A DNA stretch of 57,159 nt, taken from an uncultured Saprospiraceae bacterium. GTDB taxonomy: Bacteria > Bacteroidota > Bacteroidia > Chitinophagales > Saprospiraceae. Every line of letters begins with the position of its first letter. The stretch's first letter is position 1. Positions 36,001 through 42,571 of this stretch are shown piece by piece. The notes under the pieces are model-generated. The model made no database searches and was not told the origin of the DNA. It was given only the letters and a program-made list of their open reading frames with translations. The stretch lies in assembly GCA_937981555.1 (NCBI GenBank), contig CALJOK010000005.1, positions 1 to 57,159 of the forward strand, read 5' to 3'. The translations under genes were made by a program, and so were the position numbers.

Positions 36001-38155
36001 TTTGACAGTTGATGATGGGGTAGCTTGTGTATTGACAGATTCTATTACCTTGACGCTAAAAGTAGCACCTACTTTGCCAACTTTTAGCCCCCAAACGGTC
36101 TGTAATGGTAGTTGTGCAAGCATTGACATTACAACAGAAGCAGGGGTCACTTATTATTGGTCGCCTACAACAGGACTCAATTTAACGACCAGTTCAACGG
36201 CAATTGCTTGTCCAACGGTTAACACGACTTATACCATTACCGCTGTAAATGAAGAAGGTTGTGTCAGTACAACAAACGCTACCATTAATGTGGTGCCCAC
36301 ACCTGCCCCAACGGTAGATGCGGGAACAGACCAAGAAATATGTTCTGGCGAAACAGTACAATTAGGAGCAACTGGGACAGCTGGCATTACTTATTATTGG
36401 AGTTCCCCGGATATGGAAGGGGTGACGGCATTGAGCAATGCTTATATCAGTAACCCTACTGCCACCTTAATTAACGCTTCTGGTACATCCCTGGTTAGAA
36501 CATTTATAGTAGAAGCAGTAGACAATACTACTTTCTGCAGCAAAACAGATACCGTGGTTGTTCTTGTTGGTAATTATCCAGCAATTACTGTGAACTCAAT
36601 ACCTACATTATGTACAGGAGGAAATTTAATTTTAGAATCGAGCAATATTACCTATTCAGGCGATAATAATCGCTATGAGTGGTCACCAGCGGTCAATGTA
36701 AGTGACTCTGCATTAGCTTATCCTGTTTTGACAGGAACAGATACCACCATTTTAACTTTGATTGTAACGGATACCGTAACAGGCTGTGCGAATTTCATTA
36801 CCATAGACTTTAATGTTTCAGATGAGCCTGGAATTGCGGATGGAGGTGCTGACTTAACGGTTTGCCGAAATGAATTAATTACAATTGGGACACCTGCTGA
36901 GCCTGGGGTATCCTATTCATGGACTTCCAGACATGTTAATAGTACTTACTTTTCAACTTCCGCTTCTTACTATTGGAATGGTACCAGCAGGACTTTTGCA
37001 CAACCTTATCCCCGAACCAGTTCGACTAATTATGACCGAGTCTATCGACTTCAGGCGACTGGAGCTGGAGGGTGTATTTCTATGGATGAAGTGACCGTCA
37101 TCGTTGAAAATTCGGCAAGCACTATAGATGCAGGATTCGACCAATTTGCTTGTGGTACTGACCCTGTCAATTTAAATGGCTCCGACCCAGGAGCCGGGGA
37201 TGGTTTATGGACACAACTTTCAGGGCCTAATACGGCTGTTTTTGCGGATAATACCCTAAATAATACAGAAGTATCGAACTTAACAAATGGTACTTACAAA
37301 TTCAAATGGGAAGTTGGTGGTGCTATTTGTAATCCGGGGGCAGATTCGGTGATTATGGAAGTGGTCAATGCTACTAATTTAGTAACCAATGCTATTCCTA
37401 ATTGTGGAGGAGGAGATTTAACGTCGGCAGCTGTCACTTTGGGTAGTTCAAATTTAGGAAATTTAAGCTATTGGGCAGATACTGCGGCGACTATTCAGTT
37501 GGCTCGTGCAGATAGTATAGTTGTGGCCGGAACTTATTACATAAAAACATTAACAGCGGAAGGTTGTGAAGCCATTGCGCCTGTTCAAATTATTCCCTGC
37601 CCTCCCGAAATATGCAACGATGGTATTGATAATGACCTAGATGGATTAATTGATTGCGCTGATTCGGATTGTAGTCCTATTGCAGATGCAAGTGGAGGGG
37701 CAGTTATTTGTAATGGCGATAGCACAAGCCTTAATGCAAGTGGAGGGATAAGTTATGCCTGGAGTCCATCTACTGGGTTAAGTAATGCAAATATTTCAAA
37801 TCCCTCAGCTAGCCCTACTTCGACGACTATCTATACTGTAATGGTAACTGATGGAAATGGATGTACCGCTACAGATATTGTAAACGTTGTTCTAATCAAT
37901 AATCTTCCTATAGCTGATGCTAGCCAGTATACGATTCTAAGTTCAGGAAAAACTATAAAATTAAACGCTAATGCCTCAGGAGGAAGTGGAAATTATTCCT
38001 TCTATTGGCAGGGAATAGGCAATTCTAATTCCTATATAGTCACTCCGTGGGGAGAGGTGGCATATACTTTAAAGGTTACAGATAATGATAATGGATGTAC
38101 GAATATAGATACTGTTATTATAAACCTAGGTCTTACTAATTGCAGTTGTAATTAA
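30041..38155 (+). CDS. 2704-residue surface protein: DUF7948, beta-propeller (SBBP), Ig-like repeats
   Basis: The signal peptide ends near 'GQQAFTQ'. Residues ~50-290 are a DUF7948-type domain ('ENKGQWNNDDILFRANN', 'VWYESVYDNIDARFYSN', 'ELVIDPIVLAYSTYLG'). Residues ~290-760 are SBBP propeller blades ('FSTYLGG', 'DAAGNLVAVGYVDGEDFPTS'). Then come more than a dozen Ig/PKD-like modules with 'YSWTPTVGL....P.ATPT.TT.YTLTV' and 'GC' motifs. A MAM/jelly-roll-like domain (about 1728-1878, 'GFEDISLNGWTQDATDDFDW', 'DSAFDNFLL') is nested inside one of them. Near 2525 lies a 'CNDGIDNDLDGLIDCADSDC' calcium-binding-type motif. The protein ends in an Ig module ('NLGLTNCSCN') with no recognisable type A or type B sorting domain, although its relatives usually carry one. 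It may be truncated at the 3' end, or the signal may be of another type. Confidence 0.88.
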   Translation: MQIKLYILASFIFLGIGQQAFTQNDLSIPVKETIREELLKKYETTLQFQENKGQWNNDDILFRANNQQASFQFTPNGVSIGVLEKEAETAKPTKNPKDKRGKRERFQRDTVEQSRTGFVWNLNFLDGNSNPEISGKHAHAGKINYIIGQREKNVSNTKSFQEVWYESVYDNIDARFYSNKEEQLEYDFIVHPGAQVSDIHLEMEGIKDLSLNQNGEIVFQTPLGELKKGKPYTYQKINGQEVEITSRYVLEADNSIRFEVGDYDPNHELVIDPIVLAYSTYLGALSGNSNITIASMTLDNDGNVIVVGWTNVYNLPVTPGTIQVSPGASSCIFKFDPTLSTVIWGTYYSGSSDFAWLYTLDVGVDAMNNVYIGGRLRVNNLTPASNPGTPGAWQENPLSYDGGFAAKLTPDGASLAYFTYITADDTAGSPFTDASVMEIDVDAAGNLVAVGYVDGEDFPTSPGVVQPTFQDGGGDWVVVSLNNTGGLNFSTYLGGTDWEYNESANIEIGPGGNIYVSGSTYSGDYPTTAGVFGETATSPEASTERGVLSVLNPTGTAFVYSTYINDPSLIADYEALQLHDMKVDLSGNAYMTGLSYPGAGGFSFTSGTFSQLQNAGFLVKMDASGQRVFSTALSDNPLEYAEGLNLDLDDENNIYIFGRAPGGGGYTATSDGLNQSSPHSWDNYLLMLSADGSTKLYGTDIITDDNLNWSYNDRLIVQDCRLYMAGNTTSVYTNVTPGAFKKIKGAGKNGFISIFDLAVRSAEANTISPASQAVCSNGRTQMIAGTDQTFLGSDHIKNGVTHKQLITVPCQWQASNDGITWEDIPGAVNNIFLPSPTSTDVYFRRVCGSSSCDRDTSNIHSVIVGSDVAPTVASGTVNTCSDIPIQIGALATGGTGGTYTYSWTPTVGLDDPTIAQPTATTSAGGNYNIVVTDTGNGCEFEKQWQVNVVTADAGPDVQYCGATAPVGIGTSGDPNFTYSWSVISGDPITSLSNPNIPQALASPSVTTTYELTLTIPTLGCSTKDTVVVNNFAVVADAGLDTTLCMGEDYVLGGEAAVAGYSYGWSPGVYINSQTSAQPTFEPILCFDKDIYPETNNPIEFTLTKIHDASGCKNVDTVKIHLLHTEMNNICDIPATIGIQADSCSLDLLGVNFTWSVISGDAASIVGQENDRYPFVNPTDTTLYHLEVELNGKTCSSEIMVSLDCSCSVNIEAISDISCPVGGQYNTTLNGTIGMAEAPLGGLPPGYHFEWSPTFGLVSPTSLVTEVTSIPQDTTYYLSIIDDSNGSTVCFDSIRVYAFAPADPFQGLNVSDYVCAGVTTSIGLPSVAGWSYSWSPATGLSDPNVSNPTVTTNSLISYTLTASDSLTGCFIFSGVDVQVVNPIINAGPDGVFCENAIVELGTPAIPGLTYSWEPAIGLSQPNIAQPLDTLFISTQYTLTVTDILSGCTATDTVNYTLTTQPTIDAGSDITICAGGNGSLIGPTSQAGYTYQWLPTTDLSDPNIAQPIATPTSTTIYTLSVSEGNAGCHTSDDVVVTVGPAYSLTVDDVETCVTDSVSIGVVDAGGSYSWTPTTGLGNPNASQTNALPAATTTYTLTWTTPDGCLISDEMTVTISSVPTLSVSNQTICEGGFTAIGGATQTGVTYNWTSISGDPVTTLSATDIAQPIATPTQTTVYRVTASRPTGCSFQTDVTVIVEDNPVVDLGVDYTICGVDTLEAVIAGVATPGTTHAAGFEDISLNGWTQDATDDFDWTRHTGATPTTWTGPAGASEGDYYIYIEANGPAVNDTARLISPSFMIDASLTSVSFDWMMYGSQSGRLSVDISADGGSTWTNLWTRAGSGSGTWTTQVVDISVYMSSTVQFRLIGVRGSGGRSDSAFDNFLLPGKTHSYSWNTLDDTPSLPISITEETTYSVTVTSSAGCTAADRITVSPTYEVDAGLSRGVCPEASISIGMPDLGGGYTYSWTPTVGLSSSTVSDPIATPTATTTYVLTVDDGVACVLTDSITLTLKVAPTLPTFSPQTVCNGSCASIDITTEAGVTYYWSPTTGLNLTTSSTAIACPTVNTTYTITAVNEEGCVSTTNATINVVPTPAPTVDAGTDQEICSGETVQLGATGTAGITYYWSSPDMEGVTALSNAYISNPTATLINASGTSLVRTFIVEAVDNTTFCSKTDTVVVLVGNYPAITVNSIPTLCTGGNLILESSNITYSGDNNRYEWSPAVNVSDSALAYPVLTGTDTTILTLIVTDTVTGCANFITIDFNVSDEPGIADGGADLTVCRNELITIGTPAEPGVSYSWTSRHVNSTYFSTSASYYWNGTSRTFAQPYPRTSSTNYDRVYRLQATGAGGCISMDEVTVIVENSASTIDAGFDQFACGTDPVNLNGSDPGAGDGLWTQLSGPNTAVFADNTLNNTEVSNLTNGTYKFKWEVGGAICNPGADSVIMEVVNATNLVTNAIPNCGGGDLTSAAVTLGSSNLGNLSYWADTAATIQLARADSIVVAGTYYIKTLTAEGCEAIAPVQIIPCPPEICNDGIDNDLDGLIDCADSDCSPIADASGGAVICNGDSTSLNASGGISYAWSPSTGLSNANISNPSASPTSTTIYTVMVTDGNGCTATDIVNVVLINNLPIADASQYTILSSGKTIKLNANASGGSGNYSFYWQGIGNSNSYIVTPWGEVAYTLKVTDNDNGCTNIDTVIINLGLTNCSCN

Positions 38156-38206
38156 TACACTTTATGCGAATCAGGATTTAAAATAAAAACCCTGACGCAG
38201 CGGCAG

Positions 38207-38233
38207 AGTCCATATATTTGAAAATGGACTTTT
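38207..38233 (+). terminator. Possible terminator after the 2704-residue protein gene
   Basis: AGTCCAT (38207-38213) and ATGGACT (38224-38230) form a 7-bp stem around a 10-base loop, followed by TTT, 51 bp after the stop codon. Confidence 0.45.
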
Positions 38234-38345
38234 ACAAACTAATAGCACTCTATTACGATATTGGCAAGTGCTATAATAATGAACTTCGCTGGCATTGCGA
38301 AAGATTTAGCAATAACAAATTACCAAACTTTACTGATAAAAATAG

Positions 38346-38387
38346 AAACCGAAATAACTATTCAATAATGATGTCTTGGAACTTAAT
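38346..38387. repeat. Right-arm remnant of the 150-bp inverted-repeat element
   Basis: The block with CCGAAATAACTATTCAATAA and TCTTGGAACTTAA matches the right arm of the element at 40736-40889 (there CGAAATAGCTATTCAATAA and TCTTGGTACTTAA). The core and left arm are missing. Confidence 0.6.
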
Positions 38388-38529
38388 TTCAATTGACTGG
38401 CTGATATAATGCGTAACCATTTCGAATTGGTTTTTGCTCCGTCCTGAAATAGTATCTAAGATGGCTACTAAATCTTCAACTGGTGGGGGAGGAGTTGGCA
38501 CTTCTGTAGATTGTGAATTATTGGAACAA
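38379..38529 (-). pseudogene. Decayed fusion of a DUF1801 gene end and a DUF6624 gene start
   Basis: Bases 38379-38417 match the 3' end of the DUF1801 gene (39715-39753). Bases 38423-38529 match the 5' part of the DUF6624 gene (40572-40679), with identical stretches such as GGAGTTGGCACTTCTGTAGA and a one-base length difference that breaks the frame. The roughly 800 bp that separate these parts in the intact pair are missing. It is a partial duplicate of the neighbouring gene pair that has lost its middle. Confidence 0.75.
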
Positions 38530-38533
38530 AAGA

Positions 38534-38674
38534 AGCAGCGAAAATTCTGAATCTATTTAGTTCGCATTCCATAGGCACATAGAAAACATAGTATTTTACC
38601 TATGTTTTCTATGTGCCTATGTGGTGAAATTCTATTTTCGATTCTCTGTCAGCTTGCTGCAAAGCAGTTCAATA
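38534..38674. repeat. Dispersed palindromic repeat, copy B
   Basis: It has the same 19-bp arms (CATAGGCACATAGAAAACA and inverse) and the same flanking sequence (AGCAGCGAAAAT at the left, CAGTTCAATA-type end) as 29372-29533. About 22 bp are absent near the right side, between the ATTCTATT and GATTCTC landmarks. It is a direct copy lying 9.16 kb from copy A. Confidence 0.85.
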
Positions 38675-38704
38675 ATCACGTTTTCAATAATTGCGTTATC
38701 CCAT

Positions 38705-39649
38705 TTACTTTAAGTGATCATAAAATTCTTCCAACAAAACCTTCACTTCCTCCTCCTTATATTTTCTCGAAAAATGAACAGGTATAGCTTTTTGAACATT
38801 ACATGCTTTCATTATTTTAGCAGACTCCTCCGAATAACTATGATAATTCAGTTGGGCAAATTCCTTATCCTCTGCTTTATAAAAACATTCAATAAAAGCC
38901 TGATTACAATCTTGAAAAAGGCTTTTGATTTTTGCATGATTAGCGGGATGAGCCGCATGATCCATAATGACACCGAGCGAATCTCCTTTCTTAGTTTCGA
39001 GCATAAAAAACAATTCCTCCGCTTTAAAATCTTGATCTTCAATTTTAATTAAAGAAGATTCATTGCCTTCTTCGTAAGCATTTTTTAATTCCCGTACCCA
39101 TTGGCCACCTTTAAATTCACTTTTGCTAATATCAATTTTGACTGTATCGTCTTCCTTAAACAGATAAGCAATGGAATCTGTTTTATGATCTAAGATTGCA
39201 AAATCGACGGTAAATTTTTCGTTCTTATATAAGGTGTCAGGATGTTTATTTTCTAATGCGATGATTTCCCAATGTGGTGGATTTATTTCAGCGATTTCTA
39301 CCTGACCATTTTTTTTGATTTCTCTAATTTCGTAAGTGATAGAATTCTCTTCAATCAAATTCCATTGATAGCCTTTAATCTTTGATTGGACTTGTTGCGT
39401 AATTCCTTCTGGACCGCAGATGATTATTCGTCGACCAATTCCAATTTGATGTCGAAGGATAAAATCAAAATTTATAAAATGATCGATGTGCGTATGACTG
39501 ATAAATATCGCTTCTGTATTTTGACATTCTTTGACGGTTAATCCACTTGCGTCGCCACATTCACAGATAAAATTAAAGGAATAATTATCTAGTTTGATTA
39601 GAATGGAAATGTCTTCGTTAACTTTGCTTTTTACTTCGGGTAAGAACAT
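38705..39649 (-). CDS. MBL-fold metallo-hydrolase (RNase Z-like)
   Basis: This 314-residue cytoplasmic protein has the metallo-beta-lactamase motif HTHIDH (His52, His54, Asp56, His57) in 'EAIFISHTHIDHFINFD'. It is preceded by 'CECGDASGLTV', which is the RNase Z-like lead-in. Later come 'GVIMDHAAHPANHAKI' (candidate bridging Asp/His) and the last motif 'PVHFSRKY' (His292). RNase Z matures tRNA 3' ends, but this protein lacks a clear exosite arm, so it may be a paralogue acting on another phosphodiester or ester. It is the last gene of a - strand run with the DUF1801 and DUF6624 genes (gaps of 52 and 11 bp). Confidence 0.85.
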   Translation of the reverse strand: MFLPEVKSKVNEDISILIKLDNYSFNFICECGDASGLTVKECQNTEAIFISHTHIDHFINFDFILRHQIGIGRRIIICGPEGITQQVQSKIKGYQWNLIEENSITYEIREIKKNGQVEIAEINPPHWEIIALENKHPDTLYKNEKFTVDFAILDHKTDSIAYLFKEDDTVKIDISKSEFKGGQWVRELKNAYEEGNESSLIKIEDQDFKAEELFFMLETKKGDSLGVIMDHAAHPANHAKIKSLFQDCNQAFIECFYKAEDKEFAQLNYHSYSEESAKIMKACNVQKAIPVHFSRKYKEEEVKVLLEEFYDHLK

Positions 39650-39701
39650 GCTTTTTTGTTTAACTACAATCCTAGGGAAAGTTTAGTTTCATTTTGGGGT
39701 A

Positions 39702-40028
39702 TTATTTATTAGCGTTAATTTCAATTGCTTGTTTGATATAATGTGTAACCATTTTTTTATTTAACGCTCCCTTTTGAGGTAATACTCTTATCGCCTTTCC
39801 TTTTCCAGTCAGTACCTTAAATTCATCATTCATTTTTGCTCCCTTCAAAAAACCAAAATCAATTCCATCAGGCATCGTGCGCATATGACAGATCCCACCT
39901 TTTTCATTGGAGTAGGTGGTAATGCGTTCTTTTTTAATTTCTTTGATTCCTTCAAAAGATAATAGCAACGCTCTAGCCTGAAGGAACAAATCTTTATATT
40001 CTGATTTTAAATCTTTTTCAAATTGCAT
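39702..40028 (-). CDS. DUF1801 domain protein
   Basis: This 108-residue soluble protein matches the DUF1801 (YdhG-like) pattern: an N-terminal helix ('LFLQARALLLSFEGIKEIKK'), 'ITTYSNEKGGICHMR', 'DGIDFGFLKGAKM' and 'LPQKGALNKKMVTHYIKQA'. The molecular function of this fold is not settled. It starts 11 bp after the DUF6624 stop on the same strand. Its 3' end has a decayed copy at 38379-38417, so this gene pair was once duplicated. Confidence 0.85.
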   Translation of the reverse strand: MQFEKDLKSEYKDLFLQARALLLSFEGIKEIKKERITTYSNEKGGICHMRTMPDGIDFGFLKGAKMNDEFKVLTGKGKAIRVLPQKGALNKKMVTHYIKQAIEINANK

Positions 40029-40039
40029 GATGTTTTATT

Positions 40040-40720
40040 TTATTTTTTCTCTTGCGTTCTTTGTTTTTCAAACGCCTCCGTTCGTTTAATCTGCTCTTCC
40101 AAATTCCATTCAAAGTCAAAACGATTTTTCAAAAATTCGGCAATTGGCCCAAGTCCAATTGCCGCTCTTCTTTTATCAATATTCACCGGATCTAAAACGG
40201 GCCAGACATTAAAGCTTTTTGTTTCGGGATAAAATTTCATTTGTCCTCCATAAATTTGAGGATCACCTCTTTCCGTTGCGATTCTATCTTCGGCTCTGAC
40301 CAACAATTGAGGATTTAATTGTTGATCCAAGACCGCTTGTTTCATCATGGGCAGATATTTAATTCGAATATCATTTTTGGCATGTTGGATCACATTACAA
40401 ATCGTCCGATTGCCTCTCTCTCCAATAATTTCTTTATCAGGCCAGCCAGATTTATCGAGAATTGCACGTATCTTTTTTTCATTGATGGCATGATTCCTTT
40501 CATAGATTTCTTGTTGCTCTAAAAATTCTTTTGACTGGTCTCCATGAGTTTTCAAAAATGAATCTCTCAAACGAATAGGTTCTTGCTCCGTCCTAAAAAT
40601 AGTATCTAAAATGGCAACCAAATTTTCTACAGTTGGGGGAGGAGTTGGCACTTCTGTAGATTGTGAATTATTGGAACAAGTAATAAATAGAGAAAAAGCG
40701 AAAAGTAGAATTATTTTCAT
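40040..40720 (-). CDS. DUF6624 domain lipoprotein
   Basis: This 226-residue protein has a lipoprotein-type signal ('LFAFSLFITC', Cys15) and a Ser/Pro-rich linker. The DUF6624 pattern is visible: 'DKSGWPDKEIIGERGNRTIC' (about 89-108), 'VIQHAKNDIRIKYLPMMKQA' (110-129), 'LVRAEDRIATERGDPQIYGG' and 'DIDKRRAAIGLGPIAEFLKN'-type ending ('NIDKRRAAIGL'). Function is unknown. A decayed copy of its 5' end lies at 38423-38529. The left arm of the 150-bp inverted-repeat element ends about 16 bp upstream of the start codon, so the element may carry or disturb its promoter. Confidence 0.82.
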   Translation of the reverse strand: MKIILLFAFSLFITCSNNSQSTEVPTPPPTVENLVAILDTIFRTEQEPIRLRDSFLKTHGDQSKEFLEQQEIYERNHAINEKKIRAILDKSGWPDKEIIGERGNRTICNVIQHAKNDIRIKYLPMMKQAVLDQQLNPQLLVRAEDRIATERGDPQIYGGQMKFYPETKSFNVWPVLDPVNIDKRRAAIGLGPIAEFLKNRFDFEWNLEEQIKRTEAFEKQRTQEKK

Positions 40721-40735
40721 TGTTGTTATTTTATC

Positions 40736-40889
40736 TTAAGTACCAAGACTCAATAATGAATAAGTTATTTCGAGATTGTTTTTTATTATTCAAGGCAAAA
40801 AACGTAAACAACCGTTAGGTTGGTGAGGCTTTTAAACGAAGAAAAAAGAAATCGAAATAGCTATTCAATAATTGAATCTTGGTACTTAA
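40736..40889. repeat. 150-bp inverted-repeat element (MITE- or structured-RNA-like), copy 1
   Basis: The arms TTAAGTACCAAGACTCAATA (from 40736) and TTGAATCTTGGTACTTAA (to 40889) are inverse over about 36 bp. Between them is a core with CAAGGCAAAAAACGTA, an inner hairpin CAACC-GTTA-GGTTG (40809-40822), and GAGGCTTTTAAACGAAGAA. The core matches 54416-54578, whose arms are different but also self-complementary. The right arm encodes the last eight residues and stop codon of the GyrI-like gene. Confidence 0.75.
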
Positions 40890-41502
40890 ATCGTAAAACT
40901 GTTTTTAATTTTTCAGTAGCCACCTTCCTAAAATCACTTAGGTAAATTTCCCGATGATCTTTTGCTAATCTAGTCCAATTATTTTCTTTAGCAAAATCTT
41001 CCATGATTTTAAAAGTGGCAGGCTCATGATCAAAACTCCCAAGGTGCATCATTTGAATACATTTTCCATCTTTGATTTTTTCAAATTTTACTTTTTCTAA
41101 TAAAAGGTTCGGTTTCTTTTTCTTCGCTACTTCCAACATTTTTTTGAAAAAATGACGATCCACAAAATCCGGTTGCCGAATCATTAATTTAAAAATAAAA
41201 TCTTCTTTGTTGATCGTCCCGTCGAATTTTTTGATGGCTTCCTCATTAAGACTCCATATTCCTTCCAATGGATAAACGGTATAATCAACATAATCTTTAG
41301 GTGGATCGGTTTCCTTTTTTAAGGTCATTTTTATCGCATAAGCAACTGCGTACAAAGCTCCAATATGATCTGAAAAAGATTCATTGGCGGGACTGCCTTC
41401 TCCTTCGATGGTGAGGAATTTAAATTCGGGGACATGGATGACCTCAGGTTTGTTTTTCGGGAAATAAATTTCCTTTTCTTTTTTTCGCCATTCGTGTTTC
41501 AT
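40861..41502 (-). CDS. GyrI-like small-molecule-binding domain protein
   Basis: The start is set at the ATG of 41500-41502; the longer frame begins at a TTG 21 bp upstream. The 213-residue protein shows the GyrI-like/SOUL-type layout: 'VIHVPEFKFLTIEGEGSP' (about 20-38), 'GALYAVAYAIKMTLKK', 'VYPLEGIWSL', then 'VKFEKIKDGKCIQMMHLGSF' and 'NNWTRLAKDHREIYLSDFRK'. Such stand-alone proteins bind drugs or metabolites, some with hydrolase activity; the ligand here is unknown. Its final residues (KYQDSIIE and stop) come from the arm of the inverted-repeat element, so the native C-terminus may have been replaced. Confidence 0.82.
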   Translation of the reverse strand: MKHEWRKKEKEIYFPKNKPEVIHVPEFKFLTIEGEGSPANESFSDHIGALYAVAYAIKMTLKKETDPPKDYVDYTVYPLEGIWSLNEEAIKKFDGTINKEDFIFKLMIRQPDFVDRHFFKKMLEVAKKKKPNLLLEKVKFEKIKDGKCIQMMHLGSFDHEPATFKIMEDFAKENNWTRLAKDHREIYLSDFRKVATEKLKTVLRFKYQDSIIE

Positions 41503-41566
41503 GATTTCTTTTTTTAGGAACAAAAATAAAATAGGGGAGTGACAACCTTATGTCAAGCCTATTTTT

Positions 41567-42319
41567 TTATTTGTTAATAATAGTCCCATCATTTTTAAAA
41601 ACATGAATAGACCTATTGGGTAAAATCCCAACGGCTTTGGTAAAAAGAGATTTGGCGGCTTTCATATCAATTTTGCCTTGGTACTTTAAGAGGCAATCTT
41701 GTTCAAAACATATATCCTGGTAGATGGGAGGAGATAAAAATCGCTCATTGTTTAAACTGACTTGTTGGAGAAAAATGCCATTTTCTGCGGGGAGGTAAGT
41801 AATGACTCTGGCTGAATTATGATTTTTAGGTTTTTCTATAATTTTTAATTTAGGTTGCTCGTCGCTATAATCGGAAAAGTCGAGTAAACATTTTTGTCCA
41901 GCTAATTTTGTGATGACGAGTTTGTTACTTTCATCGGAGTAATTCAGATGACTTGGAATACTTCCAAATTTTATCGGAGATATTTCCACTCCTGCTGAAT
42001 TGTAAATTTCAATTTCCCCCGCTAGATTCGTCCCCAAAATAATATGAGCTCTCAAACAATTAATTTTAAATTTTTTCATCTCCTTCGAAATGACTTCTGC
42101 TCCTTTTTTATTGAGCAACATTTTATGGTCATTGCAATTGGTAATAATAAAATAGTCACAAGCTTTCTCAATATTCTTATACTTAAATTCAATGATGTCG
42201 ACTCCGCCTGAATTTACCACTCCGTAGAGATCACCTTTCTTTTTTATTTGAAGTGTACTGTCATCTTGTGCGAATAAAATGCTTGGAAAACAAAGGAGTA
42301 AAATGATAAAGTTTTTCAT
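41567..42319 (-). CDS. Secreted protein with WG-repeat-like N-terminus
   Basis: This 250-residue protein has a signal peptide ending at 'PSILFAQ'. The next segment ('KKGDLYGVVNSGGVDIIEFK', then 'LLNKKGAEVISKEM' and 'IEIYNSAGVEISPIKFG') repeats a pattern like the WG-type beta repeat, with Asn/Lys-Gly turns every ~40-45 residues. The C-terminal half is not recognised; it has 'FEQDCLLKYQG' and a short tail. The function is unknown; it is probably periplasmic or on the outer membrane. It has its own promoter (42355-42387) and lies 44 bp upstream of the TTG of the GyrI frame. Confidence 0.65.
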   Translation of the reverse strand: MKNFIILLLCFPSILFAQDDSTLQIKKKGDLYGVVNSGGVDIIEFKYKNIEKACDYFIITNCNDHKMLLNKKGAEVISKEMKKFKINCLRAHIILGTNLAGEIEIYNSAGVEISPIKFGSIPSHLNYSDESNKLVITKLAGQKCLLDFSDYSDEQPKLKIIEKPKNHNSARVITYLPAENGIFLQQVSLNNERFLSPPIYQDICFEQDCLLKYQGKIDMKAAKSLFTKAVGILPNRSIHVFKNDGTIINK

Positions 42320-42354
42320 GTTGATTTATTTGGATGTGTTTAGGTTAATTTTTG

Positions 42355-42387
42355 CAAAAATATGGAAAATTAATTTTCCTTTTGCAA
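42355..42387 (-). promoter_or_regulatory. Bacteroidota-type promoter for the 42319 gene
   Basis: On the - strand TATTTTTG (42362-42355) matches the -7 consensus TAnnTTTG, with TTG (42387-42385) 22 bases upstream as the -33 element. The -7 box ends 35 bp before the start codon at 42319. Confidence 0.45.
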
Positions 42388-42571
42388 TATTCATCGCAAG
42401 CTGTTGGCCAATCTTCAATATTGTTGCCATTGAAAAACTACAAAAAGACGCAAATAGTGGTAAATTAGAGGTTCGTTATTCAGCGGCCCTCTCATTCATG
42501 ATAGACACCATATATAACATAGGGTAAGTGATGTCTAAAATATTTTAACAAACAAACTTTAAAAAACTGAA

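Noticed and set aside
38218-38409. 63-residue + strand ORF after the giant gene
   Set aside because: It spans the terminator-like hairpin, an element arm and part of a pseudogene, so it is chance open frame.
29372-38674. Composite transposon around the giant gene
   Set aside because: The flanking repeats are only ~150 bp, contain no transposase and show no target-site duplication that I can see, so only a recombination role is suggested.
42279-42527. 82-residue + strand ORF in the divergent gap before the dikinase-like gene
   Set aside because: It overlaps the start and promoter of the 42319 gene on the other strand, and has no start context or recognisable features.
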